Origin: Homoserinibacter sp. YIM 151385
GTDB taxonomy: Bacteria; Actinomycetota; Actinomycetes; Actinomycetales; Microbacteriaceae
Reading direction: 5' to 3'
Assembly (NCBI RefSeq): GCF_027912415.1
Contig: NZ_CP115175.1
Coordinates: 1,054,001 to 1,118,000, forward strand
DNA: 64,000 bases
Part shown: positions 1 through 8,319 of the stretch, piece after piece
How positions within the stretch are numbered: the first letter of the stretch is position 1
How the letters are laid out: the number at the start of each line of letters is the position of its first letter
The notes under the pieces: model-generated
The model's input: the letters and a program-made list of their open reading frames with translations, nothing else
What the model was told of the DNA's origin: nothing
Databases searched by the model: none
Made by a program: the position numbers and the translations under genes

Positions 1-149
1 CGGTTGATCATGCGCAGCAGCGTCGTCTTGCCGGAGCCGGAGGACCCGACGAGCACGGTGGTCTGCCGCGAGGGCATGACGACCGAGAAGTCGTCGACCG
101 CGAGGGTGCCGTCGGGGAAGCGCTTGGAGACGTTCCGGAACTCGATCAT
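1..149 (-). CDS. ABC transporter ATP-binding protein, osmoprotectant type (N-terminal part only)
   Basis: The window opens inside this leftward gene and only its first 49 codons are present. They give MIEFRNVSKRFPDGTLAV and a Walker A loop, GSSGSGKT, at residues 35-42, followed by LLRMIN. That ending after Walker A is typical of the compatible-solute (ProV/OpuCA-like) group, whose ATPase drives glycine betaine, carnitine or choline uptake at the cytoplasmic membrane; a methionine-type MetN ATPase is the main alternative. The ATG at 149 is preceded by a GAGGAG ribosome binding site. The rest of the gene and any permease partners lie outside the window. Confidence 0.85.
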   Translation of the reverse strand, partial: MIEFRNVSKRFPDGTLAVDDFSVVMPSRQTTVLVGSSGSGKTTLLRMIN

Positions 150-299
150 CGCTGGGGGTCTCCTCGCGGGGGTCGGGGATCGTCGCCCGCGCCTCGGAGC
201 GGGGTGGTCACAACCCTATTCGGAGCCTCCGACACGAGACGTCGCGTGACGGTGTCACTCCCAGGCCGCGCACAGGACGGCGCCGGCCCCGGGAACGCG
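150..299. other. Intergenic region upstream of the ABC gene
   Basis: No gene is seen here. On the minus strand a TAGGGT box near 205-212 could be the -10 element for the leftward ABC gene, giving a leader of about 60 bases. No convincing -35 box was found. Confidence 0.3.
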
Positions 300-334
300 G
301 AAGCGCCGCCGGCCCGAGGGCTCGGCGGCGCTTC
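300..334 (-). terminator. Terminator hairpin of the tetR gene
   Basis: A perfect 12-bp inverted repeat pairs GAAGCGCCGCCG (300-311) with CGGCGGCGCTTC (323-334) around an 11-base loop. It lies just past the stop codon of the leftward TetR gene. The T-tract is weak, as is usual in high-GC actinobacteria. Confidence 0.65.
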
Positions 335-354
335 GCGAGGATCCGGTGCGCCGG

Positions 355-1005
355 TCAGGCGAGGGGGTTGCCCCAGTACGGCGAGAGGAGCGCGAGCGTC
401 GCCGCCTGCCCGTGGCGGAGGGCGACCTCGCTGCCCTTCGGGTCGGCGAGGAAGGCGTGCGCCGCGATCGCGTCGGACATGACGAGCGCCGACTCGAAGG
501 CCGCACGGGCCTCGTCGCCGCCGTCGACGCCGTAGCGCTCGACGAGGCCGTCGAAGAGCTGGTCGGCGAGGACCGAGTAGGCGGGGCGCTCCTCGCGCGG
601 ACGGAGGTCGAGGGTGTCGCCGAGGCGGAGCGAGGCGAAGCCGGGCTCGTGGCGGAAGGCCTCGACGAAGATCTCGAAGGCCGAGCTGAGGCCGGCGGCC
701 CAGTCGGCGTGAGCCTCGGAGCGGAGCTCCTCGAGGACACGGGAGGTGGTGCGCTCCGCATGGCGTGCCGCGAGCGCGTGGAGCACCGCGATGCGGTCGG
801 GGAAGTAGCGGTAGACGGTGCCGATCGAGGCGCCGGCGCGGTCCGCCACCATGGCGGTCGTGAGGCGCTCGTAGCCGATCTCGTCGACGACCTCCGCCGC
901 GGCGTCGAGCAGCGCCGCGAGTCGCGCGGTGCTCCGGGCCTGGACTGGCTCGTTGCGGATGAGCGTCGCAGCCGCGGCGCGCTGTGCGGTCTTCGTGTCG
1001 GTCAC
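355..1005 (-). CDS. TetR/AcrR family transcriptional regulator
   Basis: This 216-residue protein has the one-component TetR layout. Residues about 27-75 form the DNA-binding helix-turn-helix, with the hallmark GASIGTVYRYFPDR near 58-71, and a diverse helical ligand-binding and dimerisation domain follows. The GTG at 1005 was chosen because AGAGGAG lies at the right distance upstream, although an in-frame ATG ten codons earlier is possible. It is read alone, with its own terminator. The divergent neighbour is an App1-family phosphatase gene, so the shared intergenic DNA at 1006-1093 is the likely operator region. The ligand is unknown. Confidence 0.9.
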   Translation of the reverse strand: MTDTKTAQRAAAATLIRNEPVQARSTARLAALLDAAAEVVDEIGYERLTTAMVADRAGASIGTVYRYFPDRIAVLHALAARHAERTTSRVLEELRSEAHADWAAGLSSAFEIFVEAFRHEPGFASLRLGDTLDLRPREERPAYSVLADQLFDGLVERYGVDGGDEARAAFESALVMSDAIAAHAFLADPKGSEVALRHGQAATLALLSPYWGNPLA

Positions 1006-1093
1006 GGGGGTTCTCCTCTGGGCTGATCCGAGCAAAGTTTAGCGCTCGGAACGTCGGAAAACGTGCAACGGATGCTCATGACACACTGGACGC

Positions 1094-2188
1094 ATGGCCC
1101 GGAGGACAGCGCGCAGCGAGCCCCGCATCCAGGTTCCCCACTTCGCGGCCCGCCTCGAGGACCGCTTCCACCGCTTCCGGGAGCGGCGTGGTCGGCGGCG
1201 CGGGCTCATCCCGACGATCGTGCCCTTCGCCGGCTACGGCGGCGAGGACTGGGCGCGTGTGCTCGCCCGCGTCATCCTGCTCCCTCCCGACCGCCCCGCC
1301 GACGGGCGTTTCACGAACATCCGCGGCTTCCGCAGCTTCCTCTCCATCCCGGTCTCCGACGTCGAGGTCCAGGTGCGGCACGGGGATGCGGTGCGCACGG
1401 TGCGCTCGGACCGCGGCGGCGTCGTCGACGGCCGGGTCGAGCTGCGGATGCCGGCCGGCTGGAACGAGGTGGAGCTCGACATCGCGGACGACGCGGTCGC
1501 GCCCGTCACGGCGCGCATCGACATCGTCCCCGCGAGCGTGCACACCGGCCTCGTCTCCGACATCGACGACACGGTCATGGTGACCGCGCTCCCCCGCCCC
1601 TTCCTCGCGGCCTGGAACAGCTTCGTCCTCAACGAGCACGCGCGGCGACCCGTCGCCGGCATGGCGGTCCTCTACGACCGGGTGCTCCGGCAGTCGCCGG
1701 GCTCCGCCGTCGTCTACCTCTCGACGGGCGCATGGAACGTGGCGCCCGCGCTCACCCGCTTCCTGCGGCGCAACCTCTATCCCGCCGGCGCGCTGCTCCT
1801 CACCGACTGGGGGCCGACGCACGACCGCTGGTTCCGGTCCGGGCCGGAGCACAAGCGCACGGCGCTGCGCCGGCTCGCCGCCGAGTTCCCGGGCATCCGC
1901 TGGATGCTCGTCGGCGACGACGGGCAGCACGACGAGGAGCTCTACGCCGACTTCCTGCGCGAGCACCCGGAGAGCGTGGCCGCGGTCGCGATCCGGCAGC
2001 TCACGGCGAGCGAGGCGGTCTTCGCGGGCGGCCGCTCGAAGTCGGAGGACCGCTCGACGGCCGAGACGCCGTGGATCTACGCGCCCGACGGGGCCGGCAT
2101 CCACGACCAGCTCGTCGACCTCGGTCTCCTCCGCGAGCCGGAGCCGGGTGACGCGCCGCGTGCCGACCACGGTCCCGCCGGGTCGTAA
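1094..2188 (+). CDS. App1-family (DUF2183) phosphatase-domain protein
   Basis: This 364-residue cytosolic protein carries the DUF2183 domain named after yeast App1, a phosphatidate phosphatase. The diagnostic Asp cluster is SDIDDTVMVT near residues 155-164, the HAD-type DxDxT catalytic motif. Later conserved blocks include STGAWN and a GDDGQHD motif near 275-282, where the aspartates would hold Mg2+. The first 150 residues form the beta-rich region usual in bacterial members. The bacterial substrate is not firmly known, so lipid phosphatase is inferred from the family only. It stands alone between tetR and a methyltransferase gene. Confidence 0.85.
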   Translation: MARRTARSEPRIQVPHFAARLEDRFHRFRERRGRRRGLIPTIVPFAGYGGEDWARVLARVILLPPDRPADGRFTNIRGFRSFLSIPVSDVEVQVRHGDAVRTVRSDRGGVVDGRVELRMPAGWNEVELDIADDAVAPVTARIDIVPASVHTGLVSDIDDTVMVTALPRPFLAAWNSFVLNEHARRPVAGMAVLYDRVLRQSPGSAVVYLSTGAWNVAPALTRFLRRNLYPAGALLLTDWGPTHDRWFRSGPEHKRTALRRLAAEFPGIRWMLVGDDGQHDEELYADFLREHPESVAAVAIRQLTASEAVFAGGRSKSEDRSTAETPWIYAPDGAGIHDQLVDLGLLREPEPGDAPRADHGPAGS

Positions 2189-2219
2189 CACGGCCCCGGC
2201 GCCCCATAGCCTCGACATC

Positions 2220-3023
2220 GTGACTCGATTCCAAGACGGCTCCGCGGGCGACGCCGACTACGGCACCATCGGCAAGGGCTACGCGAGCATCCGGCGGGCC
2301 GACCCTCGCATCGAGCAGCGGGTGTGGGCCGCGCTCGGCTCGGCGCGCCGCGTGCTCAACGTCGGCGCGGGCGGCGGCAGCTACGAGCCCGTCGGCCTCG
2401 AGGTGACGGCCGTCGAGCCCTCCGCCTCGATGCGCGCCGAGCGCCCGCCGACCCGCGTGCCCGCGATCGACGCGACCGCGCAGGCCCTCCCCTTCGACGC
2501 CGACGTCTTCGACGCGAGCATGGCGAGCGTGACCATCCACCAGTGGCCCGAGCTCGAGAAGGGCCTGCAGGAGATGCGCCGCGTCACCCGCGGCCCGGTC
2601 GTGCTGCTCACCTTCGACCCCGTCATCCCCGAGGAGTGGTGGATGCCGGCCTACGTCCCCGAGATCTTCGAGGTCGAGGGGCGCCGGATGCCGAGCATGG
2701 AGCGGCTGCGCGCCGCGTTCCCCGGCGACGACGTCGAGATCGAGACGATCCCCGTGCCGGCCGACTGCGTCGACGGCTTCGGCCAGTCCTTCTTCGCGCG
2801 CCCCGAGCGCGTCCTCGACCCCGCCGTGCGCCGCGCCTCGATGTCGGCGTGGACCTTCGTCGAGCCGGAGGTCGTCGCGCGCTTCGAGCGCGAGCTCGGC
2901 GCCGACCTCGCCTCCGGCGAGTTCGACCGTCGCTGGGGCCGATTCCGCGAGCTCGAGAGCTTCGACGTCGGGCTTCGACTCGTCATCGCGACGCCCCCGG
3001 CGGCGCTCACCTTCGACGTCTGA
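2220..3023 (+). CDS. Class I SAM-dependent methyltransferase
   Basis: This 267-residue protein has the Rossmann-type SAM fold: motif I is VLNVGAGGGSYEP at residues 45-57, and an acidic VTAVEPS follows. The later IHQWPELEKGL and TFDP segments resemble the UbiE/type-11 methyltransferase group. The GTG at 2220 is preferred because a TAGCCT -10 box (2207-2212) lies seven bases before it and there is no ribosome binding site, which points to leaderless transcription. The substrate cannot be predicted from the sequence. Confidence 0.85.
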   Translation: MTRFQDGSAGDADYGTIGKGYASIRRADPRIEQRVWAALGSARRVLNVGAGGGSYEPVGLEVTAVEPSASMRAERPPTRVPAIDATAQALPFDADVFDASMASVTIHQWPELEKGLQEMRRVTRGPVVLLTFDPVIPEEWWMPAYVPEIFEVEGRRMPSMERLRAAFPGDDVEIETIPVPADCVDGFGQSFFARPERVLDPAVRRASMSAWTFVEPEVVARFERELGADLASGEFDRRWGRFRELESFDVGLRLVIATPPAALTFDV

Positions 3024-3134
3024 GCGCGCTCGGGGTCCGAGCTCGTCCGCGCCGTCCGCCCGCGACGCGCGGACCGTGCGGTCCACTTGCGGCGTTCTCG
3101 CGCCGGGTGTTAGCTTCGCTCAGGTCCGCCCTCA

Positions 3135-3149
3135 CCCCCCCCCCCCCCC
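3135..3149 (+). repeat. Run of 15 cytosines
   Basis: An uninterrupted run of 15 C lies between the methyltransferase stop and the small membrane protein at 3217. A -10-like TTAGCT (in GTGTTAGCTT, about 3108-3117) lies just upstream and TACCCT (3196-3201) downstream. Tracts of this length slip during replication, so spacing here could vary between cells. It is also a place where sequencing often errs. Confidence 0.8.
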
Positions 3150-3216
3150 GAGTGCGGACACCGGGATGTCCCCCGCATCCCGCGAGTCGTTCCTTACCCT
3201 GAGAGGACGCTCGGCA

Positions 3217-3522
3217 ATGCCAGCTGAGTCCGCCGCGGTCGAATCCGGCCTCGCCGTCGCGATGATCCTCGCGCTCGGCGTCACGGCGCTCGTGGCCGTC
3301 GCCATGACGGCCATCGTGCTCCAGCGGAGATCGCGGCTCACCCCGCTCCGCGGCGGGCTCAGCATCGGCACCGCGATCGGGGTCGCGATCATCTCGATGC
3401 TCGGCATCCTGTCGCTCTCCCCCGCGAGCGCGCAGGCCGCGGGCCGCGAGCTCGCGCCGACCGCCGGGGCGCCCGTGCTCGAGGGTCCCGGCGGGCTCCA
3501 GCTCCCGACGCTCGACGACTGA
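3217..3522 (+). CDS. Small two-helix membrane protein of unknown function
   Basis: I do not recognise this 101-residue protein. It has two hydrophobic segments: residues about 10-30 (LAVAMILALGVTALVAVAM) and about 50-70 (GTAIGVAIISMLGILSLS). They are separated by a basic loop, QRRSRLTPLR, and followed by a Gly/Pro-rich tail. The ATG at 3217 was chosen over upstream in-frame starts because GAGAGGAC lies before it and the hydrophobic region starts directly after. A 15-C tract sits 68 bases upstream. The gene is convergent with the nagZ-like gene, only 22 bases away. Confidence 0.6.
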   Translation: MPAESAAVESGLAVAMILALGVTALVAVAMTAIVLQRRSRLTPLRGGLSIGTAIGVAIISMLGILSLSPASAQAAGRELAPTAGAPVLEGPGGLQLPTLDD

Positions 3523-3544
3523 GCCGCGCGGCCGTCGCTCGCGC

Positions 3545-4741
3545 TCAGCCGAGGGCGTCGCGGCAGAGCGCGTCGCAGGTGCGCGGGAGGCCCAGCTCCG
3601 ACGCGCCCTGCCGGGCGAGCAGCACCCGGCGGGCGGAGGACTCGATCGCACGGGCGTCGAGCTCGCCGTCCTCGACGGCCCGGGCCGCGCGGGCCGCGAG
3701 CTCGTCGACGTCCACCGCCCCGACGTAGAGGAGCAGGTCCGCGCCGGCCGCGAGGGCGGCGACGCCGTTGCGCTCGGCATCGCGGTAGGCGGCGACCCCC
3801 GAGCTCTCGAGCATCGTGAGGTCGTCGGTCACGACGATCCCGCGGAAGCCGAGCTCCTCGCGCAGGATGCGGTGCCACTCGGGCGAGAGGGAGGCCGGCT
3901 CCGGGGCGATGCGCGGGAAGGCGAGATGCCCCGTCATCACGAGCTCGGCGCCCGCCTCGATGCCGGCCTCGAAGGGCGGCGCCTGCGTCGCGCGCCAGCG
4001 GTCGGCCGCCATCGTCGAGCTCGGGATGCCGACATGCGAGTCCTCGGCGGTCGCCCCGTGCCCGGGGAAGTGCTTGAGCGTCGAGAGCACGGTCCCGCGC
4101 TCCCCCTCGACGGCTGCGGCGACGCGCGGGGCCGCGGTCGCCGCATCCCCGCCGAGGACCCGGTCGCGGATGAAGGAGCCCGGATCCGCGGTCACGTCCG
4201 CGACGATGCCGAGGTTGACGTCGATGCCCGCCCGGGCGACGAGCCGGGCGCGGGCCGCGTAGGCGCGCGCGCTCGCGGCGGGCGGCGCCGCGCGCAGCTC
4301 CGGCGCCGCGGGGCCGTCGTCGCCCGGGACGCGCCGCACGATCCCGCCCTCCTGGTCGACGAGCACGAGCGGCGGCGCCGCGGGATCGACCGTGAGCGCC
4401 TCGACCGTGCGGCCGAGCGCCCGCGCGCCGCCCGAGGCCGGCACGTTGTCGCCCATGACGATCACGCCGCCCGCGCCGCTCGCCTCGAGTCGGGCGCGGA
4501 GGGGACCCGGCTCGGTGCCGGCGACATGGAGGACGACGAGGCTCGCGACCTGCTCCTCGAAGGTCATCGCGTCCAGCCGCGCCTCGACCCAGCGCTCGAG
4601 CGGGTCGACGACGAGCTTCGCCGGCGGATCCCAGTCGTAGTCCGGCTCGGCGGCCGGCGCCGAGGTGCAGCCGACGAGCAGGAGCACCGCGAGCCCGGCG
4701 GCGCCGAGCGCGCGGACGGGACGGCTCGACCGGCGGCTCAC
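3545..4741 (-). CDS. Glycoside hydrolase family 3 lipoprotein, NagZ-like beta-N-acetylhexosaminidase
   Basis: This 398-residue protein begins with a lipoprotein signal peptide ending in the lipobox LLVGC (Cys about residue 25), so it should be anchored on the outer face of the membrane. The GH3 barrel carries LVDQEGG, the NagZ signature KHFPGHG with its catalytic-loop His, and VTDDLTM, which holds the nucleophilic Asp. Family members remove N-acetylglucosamine from peptidoglycan fragments during wall recycling. Length matches the single-domain NagZ type. The GTG start at 4741 follows a TAGCCT -10 box (4748-4753) by six bases, suggesting a leaderless mRNA. Confidence 0.9.
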   Translation of the reverse strand: MSRRSSRPVRALGAAGLAVLLLVGCTSAPAAEPDYDWDPPAKLVVDPLERWVEARLDAMTFEEQVASLVVLHVAGTEPGPLRARLEASGAGGVIVMGDNVPASGGARALGRTVEALTVDPAAPPLVLVDQEGGIVRRVPGDDGPAAPELRAAPPAASARAYAARARLVARAGIDVNLGIVADVTADPGSFIRDRVLGGDAATAAPRVAAAVEGERGTVLSTLKHFPGHGATAEDSHVGIPSSTMAADRWRATQAPPFEAGIEAGAELVMTGHLAFPRIAPEPASLSPEWHRILREELGFRGIVVTDDLTMLESSGVAAYRDAERNGVAALAAGADLLLYVGAVDVDELAARAARAVEDGELDARAIESSARRVLLARQGASELGLPRTCDALCRDALG

Positions 4742-4773
4742 CCGGACAGGCTAGCCTCGCCCGGGCGCCCGCG

Positions 4774-5253
4774 TCAGTGGGCGGGCGTGTGGTCGAGCCA
4801 GGTGAGGCTCGCGAACTCGCCGAACTCGAGGCCGAGGCGGCTCGGATCCTCCGCGACCCAGGTGCGCAGCTCGGGCGACTCGGCGCCCTCGCGCAGCAGC
4901 ACGTCGACGCCGGCGGGCGTCAGCGCCGAGCGCTCGAAGCGGATCGCGATCGCGTCGCCCTCGGATCCTGCGACGCTCCAGCGGCTGGAGACGAGGCGGA
5001 GGAGGCCGCGGCCGCGCCAGACGAACTGCGAGCCGCGGAGGCGGTCGGTGCCGACGACCGTGCGAGGTCCACGACGATGATCGGTGTAGTGCACCGTGTC
5101 CGCGAGGACGAGCGGCTCCTCGCGCACGATCGAGTACTCGAAGACCGGGTCCGTGTGCGCGCCGCCCAGCCACATGGGGAAGTTCGTCGCCTTGACGGAC
5201 CACCGGCCGGGCAGGATGCCGGCGAGCGAGTCGGAAGCGGGTTCGGGAGCCAT
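4774..5253 (-). CDS. Conserved lipocalin-like protein of unknown function
   Basis: This 159-residue protein has no signal peptide and is built of alternating beta-type segments with many Trp, Gly and Arg residues (GRWSVKATNFPMWLGG near 15-30, then FVWRGRG). That pattern suggests a small lipocalin or fatty-acid-binding-protein-like barrel, but I cannot name the family with certainty. The ATG at 5253 is chosen because TAGCCT (5261-5266) lies seven bases upstream, a leaderless arrangement, and the divergent UbiA gene has the same architecture. The two promoters share an 85-base gap. Confidence 0.6.
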   Translation of the reverse strand: MAPEPASDSLAGILPGRWSVKATNFPMWLGGAHTDPVFEYSIVREEPLVLADTVHYTDHRRGPRTVVGTDRLRGSQFVWRGRGLLRLVSSRWSVAGSEGDAIAIRFERSALTPAGVDVLLREGAESPELRTWVAEDPSRLGLEFGEFASLTWLDHTPAH

Positions 5254-5338
5254 CGGATCCAGGCTAGCGCCGAGCGAGTCCATCGAAACGCATCGGCTCC
5301 CGGTGCGTCGCGGAACGCGGGTCCGTAGCCTTGGGCCC

Positions 5339-6166
5339 ATGCCGCGGACCCTCCTCCTGCTCCTCGGGTCCTCGCATCCCCTGCCGACCGCCGCCGTGAC
5401 CGCGATCGCCGTGCTCCTCGGCGCGGCGCTCGGACTCGAGCCCTGGCGGCTCGCCGCGCTCGGCGCGGCCGTGCTCGCGGGGCAGCTCGCGATCGGGCTC
5501 GCCAACGACTGGCTCGACGCCGAGGAGGATCGCGCGGCCGGCCGTCGCGACAAGCCGGCCGCCCGCGGCGACGTGCCGGTGCGCACCGTGCGCGCCGCGG
5601 CGCTCGCGACGGCCGCCGCCTCGCTCCTCCTCGCCGCACCCCTCGGCGGGGGCGCGTGGCTCGCGAACGCGGTGCTCCTCGGCGCGGGACTCGCCTACGA
5701 CGCCGGGCTCAAGCGCACGCCCCTGTCGCACGCCGCCTACCTCGCCGGCTTCGGCGCGCTGCCCGCGATCGCGGCGCTCAGCATCCAGCCGCCCGCGCTC
5801 CCCGCCTGGTGGGCGGTCGCCGCGAGTGCGCTCCTCGGCGGAGCGGCGCACTTCGCGAACGTCCTGCCCGATCTGGAGGCGGATGCCGCGGCCGGCGTGC
5901 GCGGCCTGCCGCAGCGGCTCGGGCGGCGCGCCACGACCGCGCTCACGGGCGCACAGCTCGCGGCGGCCGCCGCCGTCATCGTGCTCGGAGCGGGCGCCTC
6001 GCCGCTCCTCATCGCCGGACTCGCGCTCGTGCTCGCGAGCGGGGTCGCCGTGCCGATCCTCGCCGCGCGCGCCCCGGCATCCCGTGCGCCCTTCGCGTTC
6101 GTCGTGCTCGCCGCCCTCGCCGCGACCGCCATGCTGCTCGCCTCGGGGGGCCGCATCCTCGCGTGA
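5339..6166 (+). CDS. UbiA-family prenyltransferase
   Basis: This 275-residue integral membrane protein has about eight hydrophobic helices. It carries the UbiA motif NDWLDAEED at residues 56-64, the first Mg2+/prenyl-diphosphate site, and a second acidic site, DLEADAAAG. Family members transfer polyprenyl chains to aromatic or other acceptors in quinone, haem or carotenoid pathways. No pathway partners are adjacent, so the acceptor is open. The ATG at 5339 follows TAGCCT (5326-5331) by seven bases, so the transcript is probably leaderless. It ends 17 bases from the convergent efflux gene. Confidence 0.85.
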   Translation: MPRTLLLLLGSSHPLPTAAVTAIAVLLGAALGLEPWRLAALGAAVLAGQLAIGLANDWLDAEEDRAAGRRDKPAARGDVPVRTVRAAALATAAASLLLAAPLGGGAWLANAVLLGAGLAYDAGLKRTPLSHAAYLAGFGALPAIAALSIQPPALPAWWAVAASALLGGAAHFANVLPDLEADAAAGVRGLPQRLGRRATTALTGAQLAAAAAVIVLGAGASPLLIAGLALVLASGVAVPILAARAPASRAPFAFVVLAALAATAMLLASGGRILA

Positions 6167-6183
6167 CGCGGAGGGGAGGCCCG

Positions 6184-7572
6184 TCAGGGGCTGACGCGCT
6201 CGGCGGCGGCATCCTCCGCCGGATCCGCGCGCGGCCGTGACCGGATCCCGAGCAGCGAGACGACGCCGCCCGCCGCGAGCAGCGCCGCCGTCGCCACCGC
6301 CGCGCGCTGGAAGCCCGCGAGATCGAGCTGCCCGCCCACGATGATGCCGAGCAGGGCGATCACGACGAGGCCCGCGACGCGCGAGACGGCGTTGTTGACG
6401 GCCGACGCGATCCCGCTCCGGTCCGTCTCGACGGCGCCGAGGATCGCGGAGGTGAGCGGCGAGACCGTGAGGGTGAGCCCCGCGCCGATGAGCAGCATCG
6501 CCGGGAGCACCTGCCACCAGTAGTCGAAGCGCTCGCCCACGGTCAGGAGCAGCAGCGAGCCCGCGGCCATCACGACCGGCCCCGCCGCCATGAAGGGGCG
6601 CGGCCCGATGCGGCCCGCGAGGGCGCCGACCCGCGAGCTGCCGAGGATCATGATCACCGTGATGGGCAGGCTCGCGAGCCCCGCGAGCGTCGCCGGGAGG
6701 CCGGCGCCCGTCTGGAGGTAGACGCCGAGCGCGAAGCCGTTGAGCGAGAGCGCCGCGTACACGAAGAGCGTCGCGATGTTGCCGACCGCGAAGTCGCGCT
6801 CGCGGAAGAGGGACAGCGGCATCATCGGCTGCGGCGCGGTCCGCTGGCGCAGGAGGAAGCCCGCGAAGGCGAGGACGCCGCCCGCGAGCGCGACGAGGAC
6901 CCCGGGATGCGCCCAGCCGAGCCGCTCCTGCTCGATGAGCGCGAAGACGGGCCCGCCGAGCCCGAGCGTGCACAGCACGGCGCCGAGGGCGTCGATCCGG
7001 GCGCCCGGCCGGCGCTCGTCCCGCTGGCCGAGCCGCGCGAGCAGCCAGATCACGAGCCCCGCGATCGGCACGTTGATGAGGAAGGCGAGCCGCCAGGAGA
7101 GCAGGTCGACGAAGACGCCGCCGACGAGCGGGCCGAGGACCATGGCGCCGCTCGTCATGCCCGTCCAGACCCCGATCGCGCGCCCGCGTGCGGGCCCGGC
7201 GAAGTTCGCGGTGATGAGCGCGAGCGAGCTCGGCACGAGGAGCGCGCCCGCGACGCCCTGGAGCGCGCGGGCGACGATGAGCACCTCGATGCTCGGCGCG
7301 AGCGCGATGACGAGGCTCGTCGCGCCGAAGCCGACGAGCCCCGCGCGCAGGACGAGGATCCGGCCGAGCACATCGCTCGCGGCGCCCGCGACGAGGATGA
7401 GCGCGCCGAGCGTCACGAGATAGGCGTCGACGACCCACTGCTGGCCGGCGAGGCCGCCGCCGAGCTCGCGGTCGATCGCGGGGAGCGCGACCGTCGTGAC
7501 CGTGCCGTCGAGGAAGGGGACCACCGAGGCGAGCACCGCGACGGCGACGACGAGGCGCTCGCGGCGGTCCAT
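6184..7572 (-). CDS. MFS drug transporter, DHA2 (EmrB/QacA) family
   Basis: This 462-residue protein has about 14 transmembrane helices, the number typical of the DHA2 proton-antiport group. Recognisable pieces are the first helix VPFLDGTVTTVALPAI, which holds the conserved Asp of family motif D1, then QWVVDAYLVTLGALIL and the loop DVLGR. Such proteins export quaternary amines, dyes, antibiotics or endogenous metabolites; the substrate is unknown here. The ATG at 7572 lies six bases after TAGCGT (7579-7584), so it is probably leaderless. It is read after, but not coupled to, the two hydrolase genes. Confidence 0.9.
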   Translation of the reverse strand: MDRRERLVVAVAVLASVVPFLDGTVTTVALPAIDRELGGGLAGQQWVVDAYLVTLGALILVAGAASDVLGRILVLRAGLVGFGATSLVIALAPSIEVLIVARALQGVAGALLVPSSLALITANFAGPARGRAIGVWTGMTSGAMVLGPLVGGVFVDLLSWRLAFLINVPIAGLVIWLLARLGQRDERRPGARIDALGAVLCTLGLGGPVFALIEQERLGWAHPGVLVALAGGVLAFAGFLLRQRTAPQPMMPLSLFRERDFAVGNIATLFVYAALSLNGFALGVYLQTGAGLPATLAGLASLPITVIMILGSSRVGALAGRIGPRPFMAAGPVVMAAGSLLLLTVGERFDYWWQVLPAMLLIGAGLTLTVSPLTSAILGAVETDRSGIASAVNNAVSRVAGLVVIALLGIIVGGQLDLAGFQRAAVATAALLAAGGVVSLLGIRSRPRADPAEDAAAERVSP

Positions 7573-7581
7573 GCGCTCACG

Positions 7582-8319
7582 CTAGCCCTCGGGCGGGGTC
7601 CCGCGCTGGGGCGGCGCCGCGGCATCCCCGTCGGCCTCGTCCACCGCCCGCGCGACCGCTTCGAGCGTCGCGGGATGCCGGAGGATCCCGAAGTGCCCGA
7701 CGACCGGCAGTACGAGGTTGCGCGCGCCCTCCAGGTGCGAGCCGTTCGGGATGTGGGGGTCGAAGCTCGGCGCGATCGACACGATCCGCGGGTTCGGCTC
7801 ACGCGAGCGCCCGAGCTCGAGGATCACCGGGTGCGCCGTGCGGAAGTCGCGCATGGGCCGCGGGATCGTCCAGCGCGCGAGTACGGAGCCCGAGAACGGC
7901 GTCGCGACCGCGACGAGGCGCGCGACCCGGGCACCCGCGGGCTCGGCGGCGAGCACCCGCTTGCCGATGAGGCCGCCCTTGCTGTGCGCGACGAGGACCG
8001 CCCCGTGCGCATCGAGCTCCTCGAGGCGCGCGGCGAGCACGCGCGCCGAGTCGACGATGGGCGCGGCGTTGACCCCCAGCCCGGGCACCGTGTGCACGGG
8101 GTGGCCGGCGGCGTGGAGCCGGTCGCCGAGCGCGCGGAGGAAGTGCCAGGTCTCGTAGACGCCCGGCACGAGCACGACGGGCGCCGACTCCCCCGCGTCC
8201 CAGTCGCGCGGCACGGGACGGCTCGTGATGCTGCGCGTCCGCATCTGCAGCGCCCAGCGGTAGTCGGCGGCGAGCGCCGCCGCGTGCCGGAGCCCGCCCG
8301 GTGTCCGCTCGGGGCTCAT
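7582..8319 (-). CDS. Alpha/beta hydrolase, lipase-like
   Basis: This 245-residue alpha/beta-hydrolase has an oxyanion strand VVLVPGVYETWHFL near residues 48-61 and the nucleophile elbow AHSKGG near residue 115. The AHSKGG form is shared with class-2-type lipases. A likely Asp and a His (in VGHFGI) complete the triad. There is no signal peptide, so it is presumably cytosolic. It overlaps the upstream hydrolase gene by four bases (ATGA), indicating translational coupling of two esterase-type enzymes. The substrate is unknown. Confidence 0.82.
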   Translation of the reverse strand: MSPERTPGGLRHAAALAADYRWALQMRTRSITSRPVPRDWDAGESAPVVLVPGVYETWHFLRALGDRLHAAGHPVHTVPGLGVNAAPIVDSARVLAARLEELDAHGAVLVAHSKGGLIGKRVLAAEPAGARVARLVAVATPFSGSVLARWTIPRPMRDFRTAHPVILELGRSREPNPRIVSIAPSFDPHIPNGSHLEGARNLVLPVVGHFGILRHPATLEAVARAVDEADGDAAAPPQRGTPPEG

